From Sipunculus nudus (taxonomy: Eukaryota > Annelida > Sipuncula > Golfingiida > Sipunculidae), in assembly GCA_026874595.1 (NCBI GenBank), contig CM049316.1, forward strand, positions 54,445,676 through 54,509,675: DNA of 64,000 nucleotides, written 5' to 3'. This document shows, piece by piece, positions 13,271 through 27,000 of the stretch. Each line of letters begins with the position of its first letter. Positions within the stretch are counted from its first letter, which is position 1. Under the pieces are notes generated by a model, which saw only the letters and a program-made list of their open reading frames with translations, was not told the DNA's origin and searched no databases. The position numbers and the translations under genes were made by a program.

Positions 13271-15153
13271 GTAAGTACATGTATTTGACTTGTTTAGGAT
13301 TTAATCACTATTCATATATATATATGTGAATGAACAAGTTTGTTTGTATCAGAGTTCAATGACATTGTCACTGATATGAATATATGTATCTCTAGTCTAC
13401 CTTAAGTAACATAGTGAATTTATTTATACCAATTAAGTGGCATACTTATTTAAAAACACAGCATTTTACTAATCACACTTTTTGCCCAGACTTTTTCATG
13501 AACATCAGATTCAGATCAAGAAAAATCAGGGCATTTCCAAGTTGATTTTTTCTTATGTAAGTATTAGTTCACAGTCTCAGACATGATGGTAATATTTCTT
13601 ACATATATGTGTAGTGTTAGTATATCTGCTCTGACACGGGGTCACAAGAATGGAAGCTATTATTTTCATTGCCTGTGGATATTTACTTGTATTGGCACAT
13701 AGTGCATAGAAATCAATTATTACAGTTGAACCTTGTTGTGTGGATATCTGAGGACCTGACCAAGAAGTTTGTACATTCGAGGTTTAACAAAAGTGGGTTC
13801 TGGTCTTCCTCAGTAATATTAAATACTGTTTGAAGGAAATTCAACTTGTGACCTTTACACAAATGGCATTTGACAAAAAAGGTTTTACCAGATTAAAGCC
13901 CACTGTACCTTGTTCAGAATTACATGATTTATAACAAAATATAAATGTGATCATCTCTTTCGATAGAAATACCATTAAAATTAATTTTCTGTGGGTAGTA
14001 TTTTATTTCTTGTTAAATTACTCCCTGAGCCCACCAGAAAACATACTGTTTGCATTATTTGCCCATAAGATATGTTTACTCAGGTTTTCGAACATAAATG
14101 AATAGTAATCACAACCTGGGCTTGTAAAAAGACATACTGTTTCCATTAATCCACAAATAACCTTTGTGGGCTTCAGGGTGATAATTAATAGGATTTGTTC
14201 CATGAGAGCCATGATCAAATTTGAACTATTGTGTTCAGATGAAAAGAAGAAAAAGCCCTATGACCCCTGAGTATTATTTTAGTGAACCTGTTGAGGATTT
14301 GTGGCTGTGAGGGAACTGATGAAGATTAACCTTTTGAAACCTTGCGGGGTACCACCATGTATAACAAATAGCAGGACTTTTTATGGTGGGGTGTTGTTAA
14401 AGGTATACATAAACACATTCTTTGTGTGATTAAACAGCACGGTTATATACGTGAGCGGCTGTACTTGAGGACTCTCATGTGGGGGGTTTCATTGCCAGTG
14501 GGATTTACCATTGACAGAGTGTGTTAGCTGAGCCTAGAGGCTCTTGGATACAGCTCAGTTTGTCCCTGTTTTGGTCGCGTTGATCATTATCAGTTTCTCT
14601 GATTACGGCACACAGGTCCCGTGCAGGATAATTACCCACGAGTACTGACTGGTGTTTAATCTGGCCCTCCTGAGATATTAGAAATCAATTTAACCTTGAT
14701 AATACAGTGAAATATCAGCTGGACTATTGACCATTATGTGGTTGGCCATACCAGTATGAAATGCTGAGTAAGTTCAAACCTGCAGAGCCAAGGTAGAAAG
14801 TGGATGTTAGCTTGGGAGAAGACAACATTCAAGCCAAGAATATTGTCCGGCCAGGTCACTGAATTATGAACCGGTGTTGATCCGTAATATTACCTGATAA
14901 AACCAGGAGTTATGAGTAGTATGTACTTGGACTAGGGTGTTGTTCAGTGACAGTTTGGATAGGTCAGTGTGGGTAATTTCACAAGTATACTTGGATATAT
15001 ATGCAGCAAATGGAGAGTTAGAGACACATTGGAGAATATTTACTCTAGGTAGCAAGTCATGACAAGATGCTAACCTTCAAATCCTGCATGTGATTCATTA
15101 CCAAGGATACCATATTATATCCTTATTCCGTAAAACTTTTGTGTGTAGGGATC
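13271..15153. other. No gene recognised
   Basis: 13722-13830 (ACAGTTGAACCTTGTTGTGT...) may be a decayed end of the short inverted-repeat family seen at 52628 and 61911. Otherwise nothing supported. Confidence 0.4.
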
Positions 15154-15192
15154 ATGGCTTCTACAGGAATCTTAAAGAGCACAGCTGAACGG
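15154..15192 (+). CDS. Candidate alternative first coding exon 1e (13 codons)
   Basis: ATGG in a good initiation context (ATCATGG) opens MASTGILKSTAER, followed by donor CGG|GTAAGG, phase 0 to exon 2. It is the nearest candidate, 2.7 kb upstream. It is short, so a chance match cannot be excluded. Confidence 0.45.
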
Positions 15193-17484
15193 GTAAGGAC
15201 ATATGGTTCAGTTTGGTATTTAACCCTTTAACCCTCATTACTTTATTAAACTACCTCTTTTCAAATTAAACTGGCCTTCTTGTTTAACTTAACTTGTTTT
15301 ACCTGTAAGGTTAATTAAGAGACCTGAAAAGGTGTGCAAAGTGGCAAACAGTAAGTCTATGTCATTCACATGCTTTATACAATGGGGACTGGTAAATTCA
15401 TGAAATTTCATGAAGAAATGACTGTTTTGTGCATCTTCAAACATCTTATGCCGCTTTCATCAGTTTCTGTCAATTTAATACAAGGATACAGTACTGATTA
15501 CTGTGGAGTTTTTTGAGGGTTAAAGGGTTAAAGAATGTATTGATCAGATAGCAATTGAAAGTTAGCTATTCCCTTGTCATAATGATAAACAAAAACCAGA
15601 CTGGTATTCAGGCTGTTACTAAGCAAGATAACTAAAGAATTATTCATTTTCCCAGATTACTCCGAGAAACCTACCATTAAGACCATTCAGTATAGCATGA
15701 ATGTAAAAATAGATAACTTGTGTGACCCTATTAGACTCTTAAAATCTGTTCTGAAACTTTAAATCATGATGTATTATATAATGTGTTATACAGTATAACA
15801 CCTTTTATCTGCCAACATCAGGTCAGGGGGAGTTATTGGTGATATGTGAGAGTGGTAATTAATTCAGGGTCCCAGTAGGGTTGTAAAAGGAGTTGAGGTT
15901 GGGCCATGTAACATTTAAATGTCTCCTTTATTAATGGTCATATAAAAAAGTAAAAACACAAATATATATTGCTTTTTGTTGAAATAGAAAAATGGAGTGT
16001 GTCTGTATCAACAGTACCAACATATTCTGACTAATGGTGCGGTGTCCTTGATCATTTGACAGTTCTGTAGTTATTATTTTATCCAGCCATACTATTATGC
16101 AAATTGAAGAGGATAACTGTCTCCAAGGAAACTGGTAGATTATCAAAGAGTTATAACCCAATAGCGTGCAGAGATCACTTGAGCCATGCAATAATTAATT
16201 TTATACCAGAATGCAGGTAACACTTTGGATTAGTTGAAATTGTTTTACCAGGTGGACTTTGGTTCGCCTGTTTCTCTCTTGGTGGCAGCACATTATTTTT
16301 TTCTGAGTGTAGTTGAGTCAGGTGCTACAGTCCTCTTGACATTTGAAGCTGTTAGTGGTTGCTAGGCCCAGACCTGAGTACATTAGGTAGTCATACAGGG
16401 GTTGTAAGATTTACACAGTCCAGACTGACAGAATCAAGTATACTACTGATACTTTGTAGCTGCAGTGTACTGGCCGGCCCATTTTCTGATATACTGTTTT
16501 GAAAAAGTGCGTTGTCATGCAGTGTAATAACATAGTGTCTCTAACTTAAGTGTTTTTAAAAACTGAAAATAAAAATTTTAATCGTATGCATTATTCTTTG
16601 TGAAACTGTCTTCAACATTCATTCAGTATAAAATGATATACTGCATTCACAGTAAACTCTAATCAGTTACACTTATATATGGACTTCAAAAAATCATCTG
16701 CCATCATGATATCATGTTTTTACTTGTGTTCATTTTTTTTTGTATTTCGAAAAAAATATAGACACATTTCACATGGAAGGACATAATCTTTTGTTTTTTC
16801 ATTGTTTGCAATAGAGGTTCTTTTATAACCAATTCAGATGAAAGGAATTATATTGCCTGTGTGCATGTAATTTCCCTATCAGCTTAATAGGGGAAAACAG
16901 TACTTTATTTTTAATGGTTCTCCTCCTTAAGTAGTGGTAATGATACAGAATGATTGGATTATAAGTTTATCTCTGTATCTTTTGTCTAATGTCTCTGTAC
17001 ACATTTTCTATTTAAACTCAACAAGAGGAACTGAATTTTGGACTGGATGGGTTTTTATTTCAACATGGAATGGGATTCTTATATGGAAAATTTTAGATAA
17101 TGTTACATATTAGCTTGTCATAAAGCATGAGTGAAAAATATCTTGTGAATGAACCAAATGTTTGTCTATTTAAAAAGGGGCCTTTTCTGATATCCCTGTT
17201 GTATTCTCACCTCTATTAACTAAAGATGATCCCTCAAAGTTTTGATAAAAATAGGTCAGAAAAAGCTGATCCCACTGCACATAGGCCATGGGGTACCCGC
17301 AAAAATAATCAGAACACTTTCAATAAAGACATTGAGCAGCAAGTCAGAACAACTGGGTTTTGCATGGGTTTTTTTAAACTAATGACCTGTCAACTACTGC
17401 ACACATGCAACAACCACCTTTCTTTACATGGTTATTTTGTTAGTTTACTAACAGCTTGAAGAAAAACAAACTCATTATTTCATC
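15193..17484. other. No gene recognised (5' intron region)
   Basis: AT-rich sequence between candidate exon 1e and exon 2. No conserved coding sequence or RNA gene was seen. Confidence 0.5.
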
Positions 17485-17600
17485 ACAGAGTCATTATAAG
17501 AATTTTCCTTAACAGAAATTACCTAGGGTTGATTCATTTATATGTTGAGCAAGCAGGAAATGTCATAAATTCTATTGAAAAGGTATTTAAAGAGCTAGAT
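17485..17600. repeat. Dispersed repeat, copy 1
   Basis: Shares a diverged block with 29115-29240: AATTTTCCTTAACAG...ATTACCTAG(G/A)GTT...ATTCTATTGAAAAG, in the same orientation. The open frame on it (MIHLYVEQAGNVINSIEK) is not conserved in the other copy. Confidence 0.5.
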
Positions 17601-17940
17601 TTAATGGAGCAGCTGGTATCACAACAACCAAAACACACTGTTAACAACTCATCTTCTTTCTCCTTTATACTGGCTCCTGGTGATGCTGGAATCATCCACA
17701 AAAGCAACCATTCACTATCAGGTTGTGTCTCTTGTCTTTCAATCATTGTGTCCTGACTGTGACATTTTGATAACAAGGTAGAGATCAAGTAGAATTTGCA
17801 AGATGATATATTATTTTTTTTTATTTTCTCTACACAGATGACACCTGCTGTTTACAGTCGTTCCTTCATCTGTACTGTTGAGCATTTTCAGACATTGCAC
17901 AAAAGAAATTCTTTTGGATTTATATTGTGTTTGTTTACAG

Positions 17941-18075
17941 CAAAAGTTGAAGGAGGAGAGAGAGGCTAAGCGAGCCCACTTGGATGAGCGTCATGCATAC
18001 ATCTTACAGACGGTGGCTGACAGCCTTGGTTTGGACAAGTCTGAAGTGGAAGATGCCATCCTTGAGGGAACCCAG
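17941..18075 (+). CDS. DNAH5/DNAH8: Dynein heavy chain exon 2 (residues 1-45 of the numbered protein)
   Basis: First exon with recognisable conservation. It begins [20 protein letters not shown] and ends [10 protein letters not shown], matching the N-terminal block of DNAH5 (KGEKEAKRALLDARHNY...[10 protein letters not shown] from memory). The acceptor is TTTGTTTACAG and the donor CAG|GTCAGT. Both ends are phase 0, so it can accept any phase-0 first exon. Confidence 0.93.
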
Positions 18076-21000
18076 GTCAGTGTAAGAATTAATTTTTGAA
18101 CTCAGGATTGTGTTACAATAGGGTGACTTAAGTCATGTGGCTGACTTGAGCCGAGTGACATCTGTGTGTCACCATAGTAACTATTATGTCACAATTGTAA
18201 CAATGGTATTGAGTCCCTCTACTGGGCTTAAGTCCAGTATAATGTTATTGCAACAGGCCCCTGAACAGTTATATTGTTTATAAATAATAGTTTTTGTGGT
18301 AGTGATTAGTAATCAGTATTTTTCAGTGATGACTTTGATATATGCTAAGGTTCTCTTTGCCCATGCACGATTTCAAACATTTGCACTGAATGCAAAATCC
18401 CAAATACATTTTGGATCCATTTACATATATTTCAACCACAAGCAAATGGTTTTACCTGTCTCTTTCATTGATAATAAATAGGTTTTATTGATATCACCAT
18501 AAATTGATCATCAGAATCGATCACGTCAATGACTAACTGAAATAAAGCTGGTTCCTGCTTAAATTAATGCATCTGGGCTGCTTAATATCAGGAAAAGCTT
18601 ATGAAAAGACTGTATTTGATATTATTTGGGTCTTTTTTTCTTGTGACTCATACAGGAAGCTATTGCAAATAAAGTTGTTCTTAATTTATACAGTGAGAAT
18701 ACTGAATGAAGTGGCTTATTTTCACTTAACATACAATGATAATTCTGAAGAAAAAATAATCTTAACAGTTAGATTAAATCATTTTAGTAATCAGTTTGTG
18801 ATTTGTATGTATTTTTTTTATTAGATTGAGACCATGGACAAGTTCCTTGCAGCAAACGGTTCCAGCCAGCTGCTGTTCTACTATCAGGAACCTGAGTCTG
18901 ATGCTGGTGAGCTGATCTTCTGCATCTCTTACATCTTTATTTTACTTTGATGGTACAGGTGACTGGGAATTAGTGTAACATTACTTCCTAGCTACACATA
19001 TTTCTCAATATTTTAACTGTATCCAATATTTTCATGGTGGCTTGATTACAGTTTCAGTTTCAATATGTGCAGTAAATAAACAACATCATAAAAGACCAAA
19101 TTGTTTCATTATTTAAAAAATCAGTAGTTTTGAATTCCTTTATAATTCTGGGACCTGCACATCACAGATGAGTGCGTCCTTTATAATTGTGTGGTCTGTA
19201 CATTACAGTTTAGTTCATCCTTTATAATTCTGTGGTCTGTACATTACAGTTGAGTTCATCCTTTATAAATCTGTGGTCTGTATGTACGTTACAGATGAGT
19301 ACATCCTTTATAATTCTGTGGTCTTTACATTACAGTTGAGTACATCCTTTATAATTCTGTGGTCTGTACATTACAGATGAGTACATCCTTTATAATTCTG
19401 TGGTCTGTACATTACAGTTGAGTACATCCTTTATAATTCTGTGGTCTGTACATTACAGATGAGTACATCCTTTATAATTCTGTGGTCTGTACATTACAGT
19501 TGAGTACATCCTTTATAATTCTGTGGTCTGTACATTACAGTTGAGTACATGAGGCTAGGTCCAGGAGGCAACAAACCTGTGAGGTCCAGTAAACCCAAGA
19601 TCTTCATCACTGATGGTCGAGATGCTGCGCTGCATGGTGTCGGCCTCATCTTCACCCGGCCTGATGCCACCATGGCAATCACTGAAACCAACATCACTAA
19701 GGTATTGTACATGCTTAGAACTGTCATCTGTGATTGCAGTATAATTGTTCATCTGTGATTGCAGTATGATCTTCTATGAAACAAAAGATTTGAAGAACTT
19801 TTACCTCTGTATGCTAGAGACTATTTAGATAGAATGTTTCTTAGAAGAGTAACCCAAATTCATATTCTGATTTCTCTCAGAATTAGTCCCAGTATTTAGA
19901 AAAACACTAACAATAGATTATTATGGCCTTTCTGTTAATAGCTAGCTGCTGCCACTGTCATTTACAAGGATAGGTTGTAAATGGTTATCAGAAATTATTG
20001 GGAAAGAGAACCTTTAATTATTTTGTAAATCTTGCTGGCAAAATTAATATGTCACAGGTTTGCTTCACAAACTCCCCATTCTTAGAGGCCTGAGTCTCCA
20101 CTGTATTGAAAACTTTATGTAATGAATTGCAGAACATATAAGCAACTTCTGTTTCAATCTCAGGTAAGTTTATGATTTTGTCAAATTTGTTCATCACTGA
20201 GTTGCATCTTGTTTTGCAGGAGGTGAATTTCATGCAGCTTGATGCCAGTAATTCCACCAATGGTCATGGCTTGCTGCATGCCATTGAGCACCTGTTGTCC
20301 ACAGTGTTCCTCCCCAGCCTGAGAAAGCAAGAGAAAGGCTGGGGCAGCCTGAACAGCCAGGAAGGACAGCCAACCAGAAACGACTTCCTTAACAACCTCG
20401 ATGGATTTGTCTCCATGCTAGTTGGTGAGTACGAAAATTAAACCCTGCACGCAGAAAACTTTTTGTAAAGAATTCCTGTAAGTTATGATTATGATTCTAA
20501 AGTTGAAATTTCCTTTGAAATTTTATTCTATAATACACCTGGTGATTTCTTCATAGTTGCAGACTATTCACATTCTGCTGTCTGTAACCAAATATCTCTA
20601 CAGCCATTGCAGCTATCATGATGAAATTTTTCAGACTTATTGATGATGTGATGAATATGCAAAAATAAGCTCTTGGTTGTGCCAGGGCTACATATGTTGA
20701 CATACTTTCTGTGAAATGAAATGGTCTTTTCCTCTTTTTTCTAATATAAGTGATAAAGTACTGATATTTTGGCATTCATATCATTGTTAACAATTCCTCA
20801 GAGGAAGTTAAATAAATTTATATGAATTTAGTTAAATTATTGTCATAATGGCATCTTTATAGAATGTAACATTGTTTGATTTCAGATTTTGTTGATTTTA
20901 TGTGTTTGCATAAATGATGTAATTATTAAAGTTTCAGAGTTCAGAAAAAACAGTTTTTGAATGTTGTGTAATATATACCAAATCATGAACATTTACACAA

Positions 21001-24000
21001 GTTCAGTAATGTTTCTTTACATATTTACAGGAGCCCAGGAGAGTCTGGAGGAGAAGGTTAAGTTGAAGCCATGTGAGACGTATGACCTGAACACGATCAA
21101 GTCACCGTCAGACTACCAGGCCATCGCTAACAGCACTGAGGCTCTGCAGTGTATAGAGGACTGCATTGCTGTGTGGATTAAACAGATTGAACAGGTGCTT
21201 GCGGAGAGTGAACAGATGAGGCGGGAGGCTGACGACATCGGCCCAAGAGCCGAGCTGGATCACTGGAAGAAGAGGATGTCAAAGTTCAACTTCCTCTTGG
21301 ACCAGATCAAAGGTCAAGATGTCAAGGCTGTTCTTGGTGTTCTCTTGGCTGCTAAGTCCAAAACCCTTAAGGTTAGTATTGTGACACTGCCTTTATTCTT
21401 TTCATTATTTCATATCTTTATTCTTTATTCTTCCTAGTCAGCCGACCATCATTGCCCTTGGGTCACTTGTTCTTTTCATTTATAAATTACATTTTCAGAA
21501 TGATAATTTTCATGTACACAAAGTGCTTATGAGAAATCCTTCTTTAAATATTTTTTTAAGTATAAATCAGAGTTGTAACTGCTTAGGAAACTTATTAAAT
21601 ATTTTTGGGATAATGCACAAACATCTCTCACTCATCAGATATTGATTTCCGTATTTTCTCTAACAGTTTGACTTGACTTTGACTTGTCATGTCTTGATGT
21701 TTTCTTGAATGTAATTCAGGAAACTCATTGCTAAATTACCATTGTTCATAACCAACAGTAATAATTTTTAATCTTAAATGTTATGGTTATTGATGACATG
21801 AACTTCAAATACCTCAGCATATTATGTTTTGAAGTCATACAGACCAGTAAAAAATATCAGGATCTCATCTTTTTCACCAGATGGTATTATCTGCTGGATA
21901 GGATAGTATATTGTTAGAGTGCATGTGTCACTCATTCTACAGATAATGACTAATGTTCATACACTCTCCTGAATAATATCTTAAGTTTTTATAGCTCACT
22001 TTATAGACAGCCACCGTTACAGTATTTTCAAGATATCTGTGTTTTTGTGTAAATATCAGCATGACGTGCCTGAGCGTTGTTTCCTTATTTTACGTCTCTT
22101 GTTTTTACAGACATGGCAGGAGCTGGACAGACGTATCACGGACACAGCCAATGAAGCCAAGGACAATGTCAAGTACCTGTACACACTGGAAAAATTCTGT
22201 GATCCTCTGTACCACAGTGACCCGGTAGGAGAGTGTTAATGTTAAAAGATTGTCATCTTAAATTGGATGATAGCCACTTTTGTGGATTTTCTTCTACTTT
22301 TTTTCTTGTTTGCAGAATATTAATGATAAATAGTTCTTAAATGATTGATATGTTCTCATTGAAGGTATTTATAGGTTAATTGACGATTGAGTCTATATCT
22401 TGTATTCCAGATGCCAGTGTTTCACAAATGTTAATACTCAAGAAATAAAAGATCATACATTGAGTATTTAAACTATTGGTGATCTGCTCCCTGATATACG
22501 TTTGGTTTCCATGTTTAGGTTGGCATGTTAGAGGGGATTGCCGGCCTGATCAATGCCATCAGGATGATCCATTCCATCTCTCGGTACTACAACACCTCGG
22601 AGCGCATGACATCACTCTTTGTCAAGGTCAGTATCATTAAAAATGACTCTCTGGAATAAAACATATATTTCATATTTAGTCATTGATGATTGCCAGTGGA
22701 AATGAGGATACACCTGTTAGTAGGAAGTCAGGAAACCGGATGAAGTATGATTTATTGGTAAAGATATTTAAGTGTGGAATAAGTGAAAGTCTGTGATCTT
22801 GAATTTACTATACCGCTGTAGTCCAGTATGATCTTCATATCTAGATGAATACACAGGGCTTGACATTAATTTCTGAATGTACTTGCCCAGTCAGGCATGT
22901 AACATCTAGCTTTTACTTGCCCTACATGAATTTTTGCATGCCCTTACAAAATCAGTGATCGCTGCGACAAACAAAATGTTTTCCACATGATTATGTTGCT
23001 TGTTTTATTGCAAGTTAGTCAAAAACATGTTGAAATGTTTGTTTAATTATATTTCACTTAAATATTTGTACAGATAAACATACAAGTTATTTAAGATAAA
23101 GAGGTATTTTTTATATGATTTCATTTCTCCAAGAAAGAAAATGGCCAACAGAAGATAAGTCAAGATTCAGGCCATTACTTGCCCAAGGAAAATTGTTAAT
23201 AATTTATGTTAAGCTTTGATCCATCTAGCAGTATATTCATTACAATAATTGATGTAATAAAGAATAGCTCTTTTAATAGTTTATAGCATGTTAATGGTCT
23301 TCAGTTGTGATGTTTATTTTATTACCACAGATAACCAATCAAATGATAACCGCCTGTAAGGCATATATCACCGACTCAGGCATTGAGACTGTGTGGACAC
23401 AGGAAACTGATACAGTCATCAAGAAACTGCAAGACTGTGTTAAACTAAATGAGGAATACCAGCGTCACTTCCACAAAACAAAACAAAAGCTGGAAACCAT
23501 GCCCAATGAGAGGAAGTTTGAATTCTCTGAGATGTACATCTTTGGCAAATTTGACACCTTCACACGCCGGCTGAAAAAGATCATAGAAATGTTCAAAACC
23601 ATGGAAACCTACTCTCACCTCTCAGATTCTAAAATTGAAGGTAAGTTTGAATTCACTGTGAGAAAAGTGGACAGAATAGTAGGAGACTAAAGCCTTGAAA
23701 TATTTTAGGCATGATCAGAAATTAATAAGGACAACAGGGGGGGGGGGATGACTTTCATTGAATGTCAGGAATCAGAGGGAAGAAAATAATTTGCTATATA
23801 AACAGTTCTGGTTGTTTGTCATCCATGTAAGAGCTTAGCAAAGGCTAAGTTATGATCAGAGATGAATAAAAAACAAATTGAATTATTCACTGTCAGACTC
23901 AGTTTGGGAGTTTCTATGGACAAGAATGAAGCCTGGGCTAATTGCAGCCATCTTACTGGCCCCCCATAACCCCTGGTCAGTATCAGGAAGTGCTTAGTGG

Positions 24001-27000
24001 AGACTGCTACCTCATGCCTGATATACATGAAATGTTATTTGAATTGCCTGATGACGTACTCAGTTATATGACCGGCAGGTATGGAGCTGATGGCCAACAA
24101 GTTCCAGGTGATCGTGACCAGCATGAGAAAGAAGCCGTACGATTACCTGGACCAGAGGAGGATGGACTTTGACGAAGACTTTGAGGAATTCAAACGCCAG
24201 ATCCAGGAATTACATGTTAGTATTTCATCATACACACACTCACAGAAAGCTCTAAAGCCTGAATCACAATTGGTTTGTTACAAAATAGTTATGCCTCCAC
24301 CATAGAGAAGGTGGGAATAACTATTACAGTTTGTACATCCATTCCTTTGTCTATCTGTGCATCTGTCTGTCTGCCTGTTTTGTGAATGTATAATCAAACA
24401 ATTATGTTTCATAGGGTCATTTTAGTCAGTAACCTGCTTTTATCAAGAGGGAATGGATAGTTCCTTGCAAAGTTGTAGTTAAATTATCATCAAGCAAAAA
24501 ATTTTTTTTTCTGTCTTTTTCATTTTGCTTGGACTCTTTGAGATGGTACTCTGTTTGGTTTTTAAAGGATGGATTGTACCAAAACGTAAAATCTTGATTC
24601 CTTTAAGGAGGAATGTTCTCATCAGTTAATCTGTTCTCATCAGTAAATCGGTAAATGTGTGTGAGATTTACATATTCCTCAAAGAGAGCCCAGCGCAAGA
24701 TCCAAACCTTTTTCTGTGAAAAAATTACAATTCTAAACAGATGTCAGCAAACTGACATACATATTTATGTTACCTGTAGGAAGATAAATCATGTCCTGGG
24801 AGTTAGATAAAGTGGCCAACAAGTAGGAAAGTTTAGCTGTGACCCAGATTTTGGAGTGTGAAGAATTATTCTTAAAAATGTGAATCATGTAACATACATT
24901 TCAGAATGCCATCCTGAACTTCATGGACCAGCGGTTTGAGCGCATCACAAGCACACAGAGGGCGCTTTGGTTGTTGGCTCGTTTTGAGAGACTGAACCTG
25001 CCGAACCTTGGAATCCAGGAGAAGTACCAGCGTATCCTGTCTCACTACGGTCGTGACGTTGAGATGGTCTCCAAGCTCTACCAGAAGAACAAGAGTGACC
25101 CACAGGTCGCTAGAGACCTGCCACCTATTGCTGGTAAAGCACTTGTTTATGTTACACAAATGACTGATGTAGTATGTTTCCATGGCCCAAGTTGTCCATT
25201 ATAATAAGAGGTTACATCAATATAAAGATTCACAATGGTTAAACAAACTTTGTAGCTCAAATTAATTTTTTGTTTCATTTTGTTCATGTTTTCTGCTTTG
25301 TCAGAAAATATTTAATTTATCATTTTAATGTTTCATCAAAATGTGAGATGTGAAAGGTTCACCACAAGATTGGAAGTTTTATTAATACAAGATAAGTGAT
25401 GATGCTCTTGTTTGTACATGCAAATTTGAAGTCAAGGTGGCTTTGTTGAATATATGTTAACTCATCTGTTAAAAGACATTGGGGGAAGTTGGTTGGTTTT
25501 GTAGTGGCACTGCTGTTTTGGCTCATTTTTCAATATTGTGGTATTTCTATGATCTGATTTGTATGAAAAATGCCAGTTAGAGTAAAATGCACTTTTGGGC
25601 ACAAAGTTTAACTTAATATATACATTTGCTTTGATAAAACAGGTAAGATAGCCTGGGCTCGTCAGCTGTACCGCAGAATCCAGGAACCAATGGAGGCCTT
25701 CCAGCAGCATCCCACAATCCTCCAGGGGTCTGAAGCTAAGCGTATCATCAAGAACTTCAACAAGCTGGCCAAGGTTCTCCTGGAGTACGAGGTCTTGTAC
25801 CACAGAGGCTGGCTAAGACAGGTGTGTATAACATACACTATCTTTGATACTATCCTTTCCTGTATAACTTTCCTTAACACCTGGTATGTGATTAGGTCCC
25901 TTTAACTATACATGAAAAAAAGTGTTTCCTTCCTAAAATATTATGGTATATGCTAATATACTGTTCTAAAACTGTTCAGACCCTTATTAAAGAGTTGAAA
26001 TAAGTGTGCAGCGGGCACTATCAGTGGTGCAAAACATAAACAAACCACACACCTCACCTCATAGCCATACCACGCACATCGAGATTTTTCTTCAAGTTTC
26101 CATTTTTCTCATTGTTTGATAGTTGTCAGAGTTTGGGAGTAATTGTATCCGCCAAAACAAAGTTTTGCGGATACTATGTTTTTGACCGGGTTTTGGATAG
26201 CTTTATAACATACATAAAAAATGGTGGCGCCACCTGCAACCATTTTTGCACAGCATCCATCTGTTCATCTGCCTTGGGATAAAATCAATCATATCTCTGC
26301 ATTGGTTGGACTTATCCACCTTAAATTTTTGCATGTGTATACATCCTGGACAGCTTTCTTGATTTTATGATAGGTGGTGCCACCTACATTCATTTTTATG
26401 CTGCAGACATCCAAGCTCATATCTCAAGAACAATTTGACTGATTGGGCCAACATTTTGCCTGTGTATAGATCTCATATAGCTCTTTATCAAAGGCAAAAC
26501 TGGTGGTGCCACCTGCAACCATTTTTGCACAGCATCCATCTGTTTGTCTGCCATGGGATAAAAGCACTTGTATCTTTGCAGTGGTTTGACTTACCTGCTT
26601 TAAATTTTGCAGGTTTATACATCTTTGATAGCTTTCTAGATTTTGTGGCAGGTGGCGCCACCTACATTTATGTTTACGCTGCAGACATCCAGGCTTATAT
26701 TTCGGGAACCATTTAACCGATTGGGCCAAAATTTTGCATGTGTATAGATCTCACATAGCGGTGCTACCTGCAACCATTTTTGCACAGCTTCCTTCTGTTT
26801 GTCTGCCATGGGATAAAATCACTCCTATTTCAGCAGAGGTTTGGCTTATTTGCCTAAAATAGTGCATGTTTATACATCTTAGATAGCTTTCTTGATTTTA
26901 TGACAGGTGGCGCCACCTACATTCACATTTCATGCTGCAGACATCCAAGCTCATATCTCGGGAACCGTTTGACTGATTGGGCCAAAATTTTTGCATGTGT

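Noticed and set aside
14761-14772. ATG CTG A|GTAAGT as a first exon
   Set aside because: Phase 1 to exon 2, and only seven coding bases.
17226-17459. 77-codon open frame just upstream of exon 2 as a first exon
   Set aside because: No donor in the right phase, and no similarity to dynein N-termini.
19127-19550. CRISPR-like or minisatellite-only reading of the 41-bp array
   Set aside because: There are no unique spacers and the genome is eukaryotic; the units are head-to-tail and register exactly with the splice acceptor.
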